The notes under the pieces are model-generated. The model ran no database searches. It had not been told where the DNA came from and saw nothing but the letters and a program-made list of their open reading frames with translations. 64,000 nucleotides of DNA. Source: Plasmopara viticola (lineage: Eukaryota > Oomycota > Peronosporomycetes > Peronosporales > Peronosporaceae). The first letter of the stretch is position 1. Each line of letters opens with the position of its first letter. The stretch lies in the NCBI GenBank assembly GCA_001695595.3, contig MBPM02000052.1:1-64000 (forward strand). Reading direction: 5' to 3'. Below, piece after piece: positions 39,388 through 50,376 of this stretch. A program made the position numbers and the translations under genes.

Positions 39388-40241
39388 TAACCACGACCAT
39401 GTAGCTGCGTACCACTTCGAAGGGAAACGCTATGAGCAAGATGATCGCCAGCATGCATTGGCAGGAAATATTCGGCATTTTCGTAGAAGCGGTCGCAGAA
39501 TTGCTCCGAAATCAGAATGTAGTCCAATCGATTTTTTCGAGGAAGAGGACCAGTAAACACTCGCTTAGAGTCATGGTGGGTACGCCACGCATCAACTACA
39601 CCTAGTTTGGCAATCCACTCAAGACAAGAAGAGCGGCTCTGGTCGTAGTGCAAGTCAGGTTTCGAGCAATCGAGTTGAGGGTCAAGTGGCGTATTTAAAT
39701 CTCCGAGTACGAAGTGCGTTGCATCATTTTCAAACCCATCTGTTGGAAGGTTTAGAAAGAACGATTGCTTTTCGTGTCTATCGACAAGCGCGTACACATT
39801 GTGAATGTAGACGGGAGCACGTTGAACCGTTACCTTTACAACAAGATACCTTCCCGGCACAGTCAGGTGTACCATTTCTGCAGCCGTTTCGATACCAGGA
39901 AAATCAGAACGTAGCAGTGTCAGTACTCCACTACTGCGACCGCGCGTGGGTCGATCGAGCCGCGTGTTACTGTCATTGACGAAGAGTTTGTGGGCAAAAT
40001 TTGAGCAGAGGTGAAACTTGAACGTATTAAGATGCTGCGCGTCAGCAAACTTGGTTTCTTGGACGCATGTTAGCGAGTGCTTGGCTAAAAGATTGTCAAT
40101 GAAGAGGTGACCATTTCGCTTGATGCCGTTTGTGTTCACGGTCATAAGCGAGAGAGCGTTCCAGGCGTGTTGTTCTTTCAACCCAACTTTAGCAGCGACT
40201 GGAAACAGCTCCAGCCACAGTCGTAGCCAAGGAGCCAGCAT
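39174..40241 (-). CDS. LINE APE-type endonuclease ORF (355 aa; C-terminal part frameshifted)
   Basis: Apurinic-endonuclease-like nuclease that would nick the target DNA. Expected motifs are all present in order: TVNTNG (~34-39), VQETK (~60-64), HNVYA (~147-151), GDLN (~180-183), DAWRTHH (~217-223), RLDYILIS (~238-245) and GDHLAHS (~265-271). Metal- and phosphate-binding residues therefore look intact. After GYWKFPRYLLEYP (~284-296) the frame loses sense, while the overlapping RT frame picks up a typical linker (SAIEREAEQVL). I infer one indel near 39350-39360 that split a continuous endonuclease-RT protein. A programmed frameshift is less likely because I see no slippery heptamer with a downstream structure. 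The Met at 40241 overlaps the end of the upstream ORF by 53 nt. Confidence 0.9.
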   Translation of the reverse strand: MLAPWLRLWLELFPVAAKVGLKEQHAWNALSLMTVNTNGIKRNGHLFIDNLLAKHSLTCVQETKFADAQHLNTFKFHLCSNFAHKLFVNDSNTRLDRPTRGRSSGVLTLLRSDFPGIETAAEMVHLTVPGRYLVVKVTVQRAPVYIHNVYALVDRHEKQSFFLNLPTDGFENDATHFVLGDLNTPLDPQLDCSKPDLHYDQSRSSCLEWIAKLGVVDAWRTHHDSKRVFTGPLPRKNRLDYILISEQFCDRFYENAEYFLPMHAGDHLAHSVSLRSGTQLHGRGYWKFPRYLLEYPKVYQQLKGRPSRSWTSFAIQKTPEKFGKIGKKASRLSFKTSRKSSGNKTRGRSKMLASH

Positions 40242-40725
40242 TTAATTGAATCTTTAACACCGATGAGTCGTCCGGATAGTAGCCTTCAAGCTGGCGGAGC
40301 ACTTCGAGATCGTCTAGAAGGTGACCTTGCCATTGTACAGCACGCCACTGCTCCATACAAAGCTCTCCAACCTTAGAACGCAGCAGCCGTAGCAGTGTGT
40401 TGGGATGCAAAAAGCGCATGTGGTGTGCTGGGATCCATTCGACTGGCTGGCCTGTAAAGTATTGAATCCAGTGGTCATTTGTAAAGAGTGTCGGAGCAAT
40501 GGACATGAGCGCAAGCTCAAATATACCGAGTGCCTTCGACGCACGCGCAAGCTCCGTAATCGTGTCAGAGTGGGTCCACCACTTGGCACATGCCTTGAAG
40601 ATGTCATGGCGGTTGGATGGTAGTGGCATATTCATGACACGTTTCCACTTTGTAACAAAAGTTGTGTCTTCTGTCGGGTACGTAGCTGATAATACGCGAT
40701 TGATTGCATGCAGTTGCGCAATTTC
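40189..40725 (-). CDS. LINE upstream ORF, 5'-partial (ORF1-like, function unknown)
   Basis: The frame is open from the 5' edge of the element (40725) to a stop at 40189, giving 178 codons. The first internal Met is at 40635 (148 aa from there). Because the frame is open up to the target duplication, the true start was probably lost by 5' truncation during insertion. The residues are rich in Trp and Leu (KWWTHSD, DHWIQYF) and look like a real folded protein. I see no CCHC knuckle, RRM or coiled coil. Its place before the endonuclease fits the C-terminal part of an ORF1 protein; it might instead be a fragment of another LINE polyprotein. It ends out of frame with, and overlapping, the endonuclease ORF. 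Confidence 0.6.
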   Translation of the reverse strand, partial: EIAQLHAINRVLSATYPTEDTTFVTKWKRVMNMPLPSNRHDIFKACAKWWTHSDTITELARASKALGIFELALMSIAPTLFTNDHWIQYFTGQPVEWIPAHHMRFLHPNTLLRLLRSKVGELCMEQWRAVQWQGHLLDDLEVLRQLEGYYPDDSSVLKIQLNAGSLATTVAGAVSSRC

Positions 40726-40742
40726 AGCCCGTCTAGCTCAGT
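40726..40742 (+). repeat. Right target-site duplication of the LINE
   Basis: AGCCCGTCTAGCTCAGT, identical to 34986-35002. It starts one base before the tRNA and covers tRNA positions 1-16, so the tRNA at 40727 is rebuilt in full against the LINE 5' end. Confidence 0.93.
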
Positions 40743-41029
40743 CGGTAGAGCGCAAGACTCTTAATCTTGTGGTCGTGGGTTCGAGCCCCACGGTGGGCGC
40801 CCACAAATGCCTTTTAAATTATTAGGTAAGAACTACAGTTTTTTTACGAGGGAAGTGTGAGCCCGACCGAAACGAACTAGAAGGCGAAATAGAGATCGTT
40901 GCTGATCGGATGCACAAGTAGAGTGTCGGAACATGATTGCGGCAGAGAGGACTGTTAGAATAAAAAGGCATAGGCTTGCGGACATTAAAGATTGTTTCTG
41001 TTTGTAAAGATGTTCCTGTTGTGGAAGAA

Positions 41030-41102
41030 GCCCGTCTAGCTCCGTCTATAGAGCGCAAGACTCTTAATCTTGTGGTCGTGGGTTCGAGCCCCACGGTGGG
41101 CG
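41030..41102 (+). pseudogene. tRNA-Lys variant: A14C, G18T, G19A
   Basis: The D-loop loses A14 and the G18G19 pair that normally contacts the T-loop, so the L-shaped fold should be weakened. The changes adjoin the retroelement insertion point (after nt 16). The copy at 41636 is the same. Confidence 0.75.
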
Positions 41103-41635
41103 CCCACCAATGCCTTCTAAATTATTAGGTAAGAACTACAGTTTTTTTACGAGGGAAGTGTGAGCCCGACCGAAACGAACTAGAAGGCGAAATAGAGATC
41201 GTTGCTGATCGGATGCACAAGTAGAGTGTCGGAACATGATTGCGGCAGAGAAGACCGTTAAAATAAAAAGACATAGGCTTGAGGACATTAAAGATTGATG
41301 CTGTATGTAACGATGTTCCTGTTGTGGAAGAAGCCCGTCTAGCTCAGTCGGTAGAGCGCAAGACTCTTAATCTTGTGGTCGTGGGTTCGAGCCCCACGGT
41401 GGGCGCCCACAAATGCCTTTTAAATTATTAGGTAAGAACTACAGTTTTTTTACGAGGGAAGTGTGAGCCCGACCGAAACGAACTAGAAGGCGAAATAGAG
41501 ATCGTTGCTGATCGGATGCACAAGTAGAGTGTCGGAACATGATTGCGGCAGAGAGGACCGTTAGAATAAAAAGGCATAGGCTTGCGGACATTAAAGATTG
41601 TTTCTGTTTGTAAAGATGTTCCTGTTGTGGAAGAA

Positions 41636-41708
41636 GCCCGTCTAGCTCCGTCTATAGAGCGCAAGACTCTTAATCTTGTGGTCGTGGGTTCGAGCCCCAC
41701 GGTGGGCG
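41636..41708 (+). pseudogene. tRNA-Lys variant: A14C, G18T, G19A
   Basis: Same three D-loop changes as 41030. The spacer after it is cut to about 167 bp, giving a 240-bp unit and removing much of the segment between the T-run and the next leader (about 41730-41805). Confidence 0.75.
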
Positions 41709-42481
41709 CCCACCAATGCCTTTTAAATTATAGTTTTTTTACGTGTGAGCGAGAACATAGATTAGCGGGATGCACAAGAGAGTGTCGGAGATTGCGGCAG
41801 TTAAAATAAAAAGACATAGGCTTGAGGACATTAAAGATTGATGCTGTATGTAACGATGTTCCTGTTGTGGAAGAAGCCCGTCTAGCTCAGTCGGTAGAGC
41901 GCAAGACTCTTAATCTTGTGGTCGTGGGTTCGAGCCCCACGGTGGGCGCCCACAAATGCCTTTTAAATTATTAGGTAAGAACTACAGTTTTTTTACGAGG
42001 GAAGTGTGAGCCCGACCGAAACGAACTAGAAGGCGAAATAGAGATCGTTGCTGATCGGATGCACAAGTAGAGTGTCGGAACATGATTGCGGCAGAGAAGA
42101 CCGTTAAAATAAAAAGACATAGGCTTGAGGACATTAAAGATTGATGCTGTATGTAACGATGTTCCTGTTGTGGAAGAAGCCCGTCTAGCTCAGTCGGTAG
42201 AGCGCAAGACTCTTAATCTTGTGGTCGTGGGTTCGAGCCCCACGGTGGGCGCCCACCAATGCCTTTTAAATTATTAGGTAAAAACTACAGTTTTTTTACG
42301 AGGGAAGTGTGAGCCCGACCGAAACGAACTAGAAGGCGAAATAGAGATCGTTGCTGATCGGATGCACAAGTAGAGTGTCGGAACATGATTGCGGCAGAGA
42401 GGACCGTTAGAATAAAAAGGCATAGGCTTGCGGACATTAAAGATTGTTTCTGTTTGTAAAGATGTTCCTGTTGTGGAAGAA

Positions 42482-42554
42482 GCCCGTCTAGCTCAGTCTA
42501 TAGAGCGCAAGACTCTTAATCTTGTGGTCGTGGGTTCGAGCCCCACGGTGGGCG
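42482..42554 (+). pseudogene. tRNA-Lys variant: G18T, G19A
   Basis: A14 is retained but G18G19 is TA. It looks like an intermediate or recombinant between canonical and the 41030 type. Confidence 0.7.
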
Positions 42555-42784
42555 CCCACCAATGCCTTTTAAATTATTAGGTAAGAACTACAGTTTTTTT
42601 ACGAGGGAAGTGTGAGCCCGACCAAAACGAACTAGAAGGCGAAATAGAGATCGTTGCTGATCGGATGCACAAGTAGAGTGTCGGAACATGATTGCGGCAG
42701 AGAAGACCGTTAAAATAAAAAGACATAGGCTTGAGGACATTAAAGATTGATGCTGTATGTAACGATGTTCCTGTTGTGGAAGAA

Positions 42785-42857
42785 GCCCGTCTAGCTCAGT
42801 CGGTAGAGCGCAAGACTCTTAATCTTGTGGTCGTGGGTTCGAGCCCCACGGTAGGCG
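42785..42857 (+). tRNA. tRNA-Lys variant: G69A
   Basis: Creates a C4/A69 mismatch in the acceptor stem, which already has two wobble pairs. It also breaks the 3' palindrome. Confidence 0.75.
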
Positions 42858-44287
42858 CCCACCAATGCCTTTTAATTATTAGGTAAGAACTATAGTTTTT
42901 TTACGAGGGAAGTGTGAACCCGACCGAAAAAACTACAGGCGAAATAGAGATCGTTGCTGATCGGATGCACAAGAAGAGTGTCGAAACATAATTGCGGCAG
43001 AGAGGACCGTTAAAATAAAAAGACATAGGCTTGAGGACATTAAAGATTGATGCTGTATGTATCGATGTTCCTGTTGTGGAAGAAGCCCGTCTAGCTCAGT
43101 CGGTAGAGCGCAAGACTCTTAATCTTGTGGTCGTGGGTTCGAGCCCCACGGTGGGCGCCCACCAATGCCTTTTAAATTATTAAGTAAAACTACACTTTTT
43201 ACGAGGGAAGTGTGAGCCCGACCGAAAAAACCACAGACGAAATAGAGATCGTTGCTGATCGGATGCACAAGTAGAGAGTCGGAACATGATTGCGGCAGAG
43301 AGGACCGTTAAAATTCAAAGTCATAGGCTTGAGGACATTAAAGATTGATGCTGTATGTAACGATGTTCCTGTTGTGGAAAAAGCCCGTCTAGCTCAGTCG
43401 GTAGAGCGCAAGACTCTTAATCTTGTGGTCGTGGGTTCGAGCCCCACGGTGGGCGCCCACCAATGCCTTTTAAATTATAAGGTAAGAACTACTGTTTTTT
43501 ACGAGGGAAGTGTGAGCCCGACCGAAACGAACTAGAAGGCGAAATAGAGATCGTTGCTGATCGGATGCACAAGTAGAGTGTCGGAACATGATTGCGGCAG
43601 AGAGGACCGTTAAAATACAAAGTCATAGGCTTGAGGACATTAAAGATTGATGCTGTATGTAACGATCCCTGGTGTGGAAGAAGCCCGTCTAGCTCAGTCG
43701 GTAGAGCGCAAGACTCTTAATCTTGTGGTCGTGGGTTCGAGCCCCACGGTGGGCGCCCACCAATACCTTTTGAATTATTCGGTAAGAACTACAGTTTTTT
43801 TACGAGGGAAGTGTGAGCCCGACCGAAACGAACTAGAAGGCGAAATAGAGATCGTTGCTGATCGGATGCACAAGTAGAGTGTCGGAACATGATTGCGGCA
43901 GAGAGGACCGTTAAAAAACAAAGTCATAGGCTTGAGGACATTAAAGATTGATGCTGTATGTTACGATGTTCCTGTTGTGGAAAAAGCCCGTCTAGCTCAG
44001 TCGGTAGAGCGCAAGACTCTTAATCTTGTGGTCGTGGGTTCGAGCCCCACGGTGGGCGCCCACCAATGCCTTTTAAATTATTCGGTAAGAACTATATCTT
44101 TTTACGAGGGAAGTGTGAACCCGACCGAAACCAACTAGAAGGCGAAATAGAGATCGTTGCTGATCGGATGCACAAGTAGAGTGTTGGAACATAATTGCGG
44201 CGGAGAGGACCGTTAAAATACAAAGTCATAGGCTTGAGGACATTAAAGATTGATGCTGTATGTAACGATGTTCCTGTTGTGGAAGAA

Positions 44288-44359
44288 GCCCGTCTAGCTC
44301 AGTCGGTAGAGCGCAAAATCTTAATCTTGTGGTCGTGGGTTCGAGCCCCACGGTGGGCG
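44288..44359 (+). pseudogene. tRNA-Lys with 1-nt deletion in the anticodon arm (72 nt)
   Basis: The segment reads CAAAATCTTAATCTTG, one base short of canonical, so the stem and a 7-base loop cannot both form normally. Confidence 0.75.
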
Positions 44360-46091
44360 CCCACAATGCCTTTTAAATTATTAGGTAAGAACTATAGTTT
44401 TTTCCCGAGGGAAGTGTGAGCCCGACCGAAAAAAAAAGAAGGCGAAATAGAGATCGTTGCTGATCGGATGCACAAGTAGAGTGTCGGAACATGATTGCGG
44501 CAGAGAGGACCGTTAAAATAAAAAGTCATAGGCTTGAGGACATTAAAGATTGATGCTGTATGTAACGATGTTCCTGTTGTGGAAGAAGCCCGTCTAGCTC
44601 AGTCGGTAGAGCGCAAGACTCTTAATCTTGTGGTCGTGGGTTCGAGCCCCACGGTGGGCGCCCACCAATGCCTTTTAAATTATTAGGTAAGAACTACAGT
44701 TTTTTACGAGGGAAGTGTGAGCCCGACCGAAAAAACTACAGACGAAATAGAGATCGTTGCTGATCGGATGCACAAGTAGAGTGTCGGAACATGATTGCGG
44801 CAGAGAGGACCGTTAAAATTCAAAGTCATAGGCTTGAGGACATTAAAGATTGATGCTGTATGTAACGATGTTCCTGTTGTGGAAGAAGCCCGTCTAGCTC
44901 AGTCGGTAGAGCGCAAGACTCTTAATCTTGTGGTCGTGGGTTCGAGCCCCACGGTGGGCGCCCACCAATGCCTTTTAAATTATTAGGTAAGAACTATATT
45001 TTTTACGAGGGAAGTGTGAGCCCGACCGAAACGAACTAGAAGGCGAAATAGAGATCGTTGCTGATCGGATGCACAAGTAGAGTGTCGGAACATGATTGCG
45101 GCAGAGAGGACCGTTAAAATACAAAGTCATAGGCTTGAGGACATTAAAGATTGATGCTGTATGTATCGATGTTCCTGTTGTGGAAGAAGCCCGTCTAGCT
45201 CAGTCGGTAGAGCGCAAGACTCTTAATCTTGTGGTCGTGGGTTCGAGCCCCACGGTGGGCGCCCACCAATGCCTTTTAAATTATTAGGTAAGAACTACAG
45301 TTTTTTACGAGGGAAGTGTGAGCCCGACCGAAAAAACAAGAAGGCGAAATAGAGATCGTTGCTGATCGGATGCACAAGTAGAGTGTCGGAACATGATTGC
45401 GGCAGAGAGGACCGTTAAAATAAAAAGACATAGGCTTGAGGACATTAAAGATTGATGCTGTATGTAACGATGTTCCTGTTGTGAAAGAAGCCCGTCTAGC
45501 TCAGTCGGTAGAGCGCAAGACTCTTAATCTTGTGGTCGTGGGTTCGAGCCCCACGGTGGGCGCCCACCAATGCCTTTTAAATTATTCGGTAAGAACTACA
45601 GTTTTTTTACGAGGGAAGTGTGAGCCCGACCGAAACGAACTAGAAGGCGAAATAGAGATCGTTGCTGATCGGATGCACAAGTAGAGTGTCGGAACATGAT
45701 TGCGGCAGAGAGGACCGTTAAAATACAAAGTCATAGGCTTGAGGACATTAAAGATTGATGCTGTATGTAACGATGTTCCGTTGAAGAAGCCCGTCTAGCT
45801 CAGTCGGTAGAGCGCAAGACTCTTAATCTTGTGGTCGTGGGTTCGAGCCCCACGGTGGGCGCCCACCAATGCCTTTTAAATTATTCGGTAAGAACTATAG
45901 TTTTTTTACGAGGGAAGTGTGAACCCGACCGAAACGAACTAGAAGGCGAAATAGAGATCGTTGATGATCGGATGCACAAGTAGAGTGTCGGAACATAATT
46001 GTGGCGGAGAGGACCGTTAAAATACAAAGTCATAGACTTGAGGATATTAAAGATTGATGCTGTATGTAACGATGTTCCTATTGTGGAAGAA

Positions 46092-46164
46092 GCCCGTCTA
46101 GCTCAGTCGGTAGAGCGCAAAACCCTTAATCTTGTGGTCGTGGGTTCGAGCCCCACGGTGGGCG
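46092..46164 (+). pseudogene. tRNA-Lys variant: G30A, T33C
   Basis: Loses the near-universal U33 beside the anticodon and one stem pair (A30/C40). It is the first of the 'CAAAACCC' class in the window. Confidence 0.75.
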
Positions 46165-47902
46165 CCCAACAATGCCTTTCAAATTATTAGGTAAGAACTA
46201 TAGTTTTTTCCCGAGGGAAGTGTGAGCCCGACCGAAACAAACATGAAGGCGAAATAGAGATCGTTGCTGATCGGATGCACAAGTAGAGTGTCAGAACATG
46301 ATTGCGGCAGAGAGGACCGTTAAAATAAAAAGTCATAGGCTTGAGGACATTAAAGATTGATGCTGTATGTAACGATGTTCCTGTTGTGGAAGAAGCCCGT
46401 CTAGCTCAGTCGGTAGAGCGCAAGACTCTTAATCTTGTGGTCGTGGGTTCGAGCCCCACGGTGGGCGCCCACCAATGACTTTTAAATTATTAGGAAAGAA
46501 CTCTAGCCTTTTACGAGGGAAGTGTGAGCCCGACCGAAAAAACCACAGACGAAATAGAGATCGTTGCTGATCAGATGCACAAGTAGAGAGTCGGAACATG
46601 ATTGCGGCAGAGAGGACTGTTAAAATTCAAAGTCATAGGCTTGAGGACATTAAAGATTGATGCTGTATGTATCGATGCTCCTGTTGTGGAAGAAGCCCGT
46701 CTAGCTCAGTCGGTAGAGCGCAAGACTCTTAATCTTGTGGTCGTGGGTTCGAGCCCCACGGTGGGCGCCCACCAATGCCTTTTAAATTATTAGGTAAGAA
46801 CTACTGTTTTTTACGAGGGAAGTGTGAGCCCGACCGAAACGAACTAGAAGGCGAAATAGAGATCGTTGCTGATCGGATGCACAAGTAGAGTGTCGGAACA
46901 TGATTGCGGCAGAGAGGACCGTTAAAATACAAAGTCATAGGCTTGAGGACATTAAAGATTGATGCTGTATGTATCGATGCTCCTGTTGTGGAAGAAGCCC
47001 GTCTAGCTCAGTCGGTAGAGCGCAAGACTCTTAATCTTGTGGTCGTGGGTTCGAGCCCCACGGTGGGCGCCCAAATGCCTTTTAAATTATTAGGTAAGAA
47101 CTACAGTTTTTTACGAGGGAAGTGTGAGCCTGACCGAAAAAACTAGAAGGCGAAATAGAGATCGTTGCTGATCGGATGCACAAGTAGAGTGTCGGAACAT
47201 GATTGCGGCAGAGAGGACCGTTAAAATAAAAAGACATAGGCTTGAGGACATTAAAGATTGATGCTGTGAGTAACGATGTTCCTGTTGTGAAAGAAGCCCG
47301 TCTAGCTCAGTCGGTAGAGCGCAAGACTCTTAATCTTGTGGTCGTGGGTTCGAGCCCCACGGTGGGCGCCCACCAATGCCTATTAAATTATTAGGTAAGA
47401 ACTACAGTTTTTTTACAAGGGAAGTGTGGACCCGACCGAAACGAACTAGAAAGGGGAAATAGAGATCGTTGCTGATTGGATGCACAAGTAGAGTGTCGGA
47501 ACATAATTGCGGCAGAGAGGACCGTTAAAATACAAAGTCATAGGCTTGAGGACATTAAAGATTATTTCTGTATATATCGATGTTCCTGTTGTGGAAGAAG
47601 CCCGTCTAGCTCAGTCGGTAGAGCGCAAGACTCTTAATCTTGTGGTCGTGGGTTCGAGCCCCACGGTGGGCGCCCACCAATGCCTTTTAAATTATTCGGT
47701 AAGAACTACAGTTTTTCTACGAGGGAAGTGTGAGCCCGACCGAAACGAACTAGAAGGCGAAATAGAGATTCGTTCTGATCGGATGCACAAGTAGAGTGTC
47801 GGAACATGATTGCGGCAGAGAGGACCGTTAGAATAAAAAGGCATAGGCTTGCGGACATTAAAGATTGTTTCTGTTTGTAAAGATGTTCCTGTTGTGGAAG
47901 AA

Positions 47903-47975
47903 GCTCGTCTAGCTCAGTCGATAGAGCGCAAGACTCTTAATCTTGTGGTCGTGGGTTCGAGCCCCACAGTGGGCG
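47903..47975 (+). pseudogene. tRNA-Lys variant: C3T, G19A, G66A
   Basis: One acceptor pair is broken (C7/A66), C3T leaves a T-G wobble, and the D-loop G19 is lost. Confidence 0.7.
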
Positions 47976-48506
47976 CCCACCAATGCCTTTAAATTATTAG
48001 GTAAGAACTACAGTTTTTTTACGAGGGAAGTGTGAGCCCGACCGAAACGAACTAGAAGGCGAAATAGAGATCGTTGCTGATCGGATGCACAAGTAGAGTG
48101 TCGGAACATGATTGCGGCAGAGAGGACCGTTAAGTTGAAAGGTCATAGGCTTGAGGACGTTAAAGATTGATGCTGTAAGTAACGATGTTCTTGTTGTGAA
48201 AGAAGCCCGTCTAGCTCAGTCGGTAGAGCGCAAGACTCTTAATCTTGTGGTCGTGGGTTCGAGCCCCACGGTGGGCGCCCACCAATGACTTTTAAATTAT
48301 TCGGTAATAACTATATTTTTTTACGAGGGAAGTGTGAACCCGACCGAAACGAACTAGAAGGCGAAATAGAGATCGTTGCTGATCGGATGCACAAGTAGAG
48401 TGTCAGAACATAATTGCGGCAAAGAGGACCGTTAAAATACAAAGTCATAGGCTTGAGGACATTAAAGATTGATGCTGTATGTAACGATGTTCCTGTTGTG
48501 GAAGAA

Positions 48507-48579
48507 GCCCGTCAAGCTCAGTCGGTAGAGCGCAAGACTCTTAATCTTGTGGTCGTGGGTTCGAGCCCCACGGTGGGCG
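48507..48579 (+). tRNA. tRNA-Lys variant: T8A
   Basis: Only the U8 position differs. U8 normally pairs with A14 in the core, and the A box start is altered. Confidence 0.7.
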
Positions 48580-49093
48580 CCCACCAATGCCTTTTAAATT
48601 ATTCGGTAATACGAGGGAAGTGTGAACCCGACCGAAACGAACTAGAAGGCGAAATAGAGATCGTTGCTGATCGGATGCACAAGTAGAGTGTCGGAACATG
48701 ATTGCGGCAGAGAGGACCGTTAGAATAAAAAGGCATAGGCTTGAGGACACTAAAGATTGATGCTGTATGTAACGATGTTCCTGTTGTGGAAGAAGCCCGT
48801 CTAGCTCAGTCGGTAGAGCGCAAGACTCTTAATCTTGTGGTCGTGGGTTCGAGCCCCACGGTGGGCGCCCACCAATGACTTTTAAATTATTAGGAAAGAA
48901 CTCCAGCCTTTTACGAGGGAAGTGTGAGCCCGACCGAAAAAACCACAGACGAAATAGAGATCGTTGCTGATCAGATGCACAAGTAGAGAGTCGGAACATG
49001 ATTGCGGCAGAGAGGACTGTTAAAATTCAAAGTCATAGGCTTGAGGACATTAAAGATTGATGCTGTATGTAACGATGTTCCTGTTGTGGAAAA

Positions 49094-49166
49094 GCCCGTC
49101 TAGCTCAGTCGGTAGAGCGCAAGACTCTTAATCTTGTGGTCGTGGGTACGAGCCCCACGGTGGGCG
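49094..49166 (+). pseudogene. tRNA-Lys variant: T55A
   Basis: The T-loop reads TACGAGC. This removes the conserved U55 and damages the B box core (GGTACGAGCC), so both transcription and folding should suffer. Confidence 0.75.
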
Positions 49167-49698
49167 CCCACCAATGCCTTTTAAATTATTAGGTAAGAAC
49201 TACTGTTTTTTACGAGGGAAGTGTGAGCCCGACCGAAACGAACTAGAAGGCGAAATAGAGATCGTTGCTGATCGGATGCACAAGTAGAGTGTCGGAACAT
49301 GATTGTGGCAGAGAGGACCGTTAAAATACAAAGTCATAGGCTTGAGGACATTAAAGATTATTTCTGTATGTATCGATGTTCCTGTTGTGGAAGAAGCCCG
49401 TCTAGCTCAGTCGGTAGAGCGCAAGACTCTTAATCTTGTGGTCGTGGGTTCGAGCCCCACGGTGGGCGCCCACCAATGCCTTTTAAATTATTCGGTAAGA
49501 GCTACAGTTTTTCTACGAGGGAAGTGTGAACCCGACCGAAACGAACTAGAAGGCGAAATAGAGATCGATGCTGATCGGATGCACAAGTAGAGTGTCGGAA
49601 CATGATTGCGGCAGAGAGGACCGTTAGAATAAAAAGGCATAGGCTTGCGGACATTAAAGATTGTTTCTGTTTGTAAAGATGTTCCTGTTGTAGAAGAA

Positions 49699-49771
49699 GC
49701 TCGTCTAGCTCAGTCGATAGAGCGCAAGACTCTTAATCTTGTGGTCGTGGGTTCGAGCCCCACAGTGGACG
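49699..49771 (+). pseudogene. tRNA-Lys variant: C3T, G19A, G66A, G71A
   Basis: The same lineage as 47903 with one further acceptor change. Confidence 0.75.
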
Positions 49772-50303
49772 CCCACAAATGCCTTTAAAATTATTAGGTA
49801 AGAACTACAGTTTTTTTACGAGGGAAGTGTGAGCCCGACCGAAACGAACTAGAAGGCGAAATAGAGATCGTTGCTGATCGGATGCACAAGTAGAGTGTCG
49901 GAACATGATTGCGGCAGAGAGGACCGTTAGGTTGAAAGATCATAGGCTTGAGGACGTTAAAGATTGATGCTGTAAGTAACGATGTTCTTGTTGTGAAAGA
50001 AGCCCGTCTAGCTCAGTCGGTAGAGCGCAAGACTCTTAATCTTGTGGTCGTGGGTTCGAGCCCCACGGTGGGCGCCCACCAATGACTTTTAAATTATTCG
50101 GTAATAACTATATTTTTTTACGAGGGAAGTGTGAACCCGACCGAAACGAACTAGAAGGCGAAATAGAGATCGTTGCTGATCGGATGCACAAGTAGAGTGT
50201 CAGAACATAATTGCGGCAAAGAGGACCGTTAAAATACAAAGTCATAGGCTTGAGGACATTAAAGATTGATACTGTATGTAACGATGTTCCTGTTGTGGAA
50301 GAA

Positions 50304-50376
50304 GCCCGTCTAGCTCAGTCGATAGAGCGCAAAACCCTTAATCTTGTGGTCGTGCGTTCGAGCCCCACGGTGGGCG
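50304..50376 (+). pseudogene. tRNA-Lys variant: G19A, G30A, T33C, G52C
   Basis: Belongs to the 'CAAAACCC' anticodon-arm class. G52C also breaks a T-stem pair and the first B box base. Confidence 0.75.

Larger units (their letters stand above)
35003..40725 (-). mobile_element. tRNA-Lys-targeted non-LTR retrotransposon (LINE), 5'-truncated
   Basis: A 5723-bp insertion between two copies of a 17-bp target duplication, inside a tRNA-Lys gene and antisense to it. In sense order on the minus strand it holds the end of an upstream ORF (40725-40189), an APE-type endonuclease ORF (40241-39174), a reverse transcriptase ORF with a C-terminal CCHC finger (39387-36028), and a 3' UTR of about 1 kb. No long terminal repeats, integrase, RNase H or poly(A) tail are visible. 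The sense strand ends GACGACCTTCAA, almost the same as the end of the nearby SINEs. APE endonuclease, RT and CCHC finger without RNase H fit the L1/Tx1 group, which includes target-specific members; the clade call is inference. The endonuclease-RT frame break and the missing ORF start suggest this copy is not autonomous. Confidence 0.93.

Noticed and set aside
36040..40825. Plus-strand and alternative minus-strand frames across the LINE coding region
   Set aside because: Shadows of the endonuclease and RT frames, which carry all the conserved motifs.
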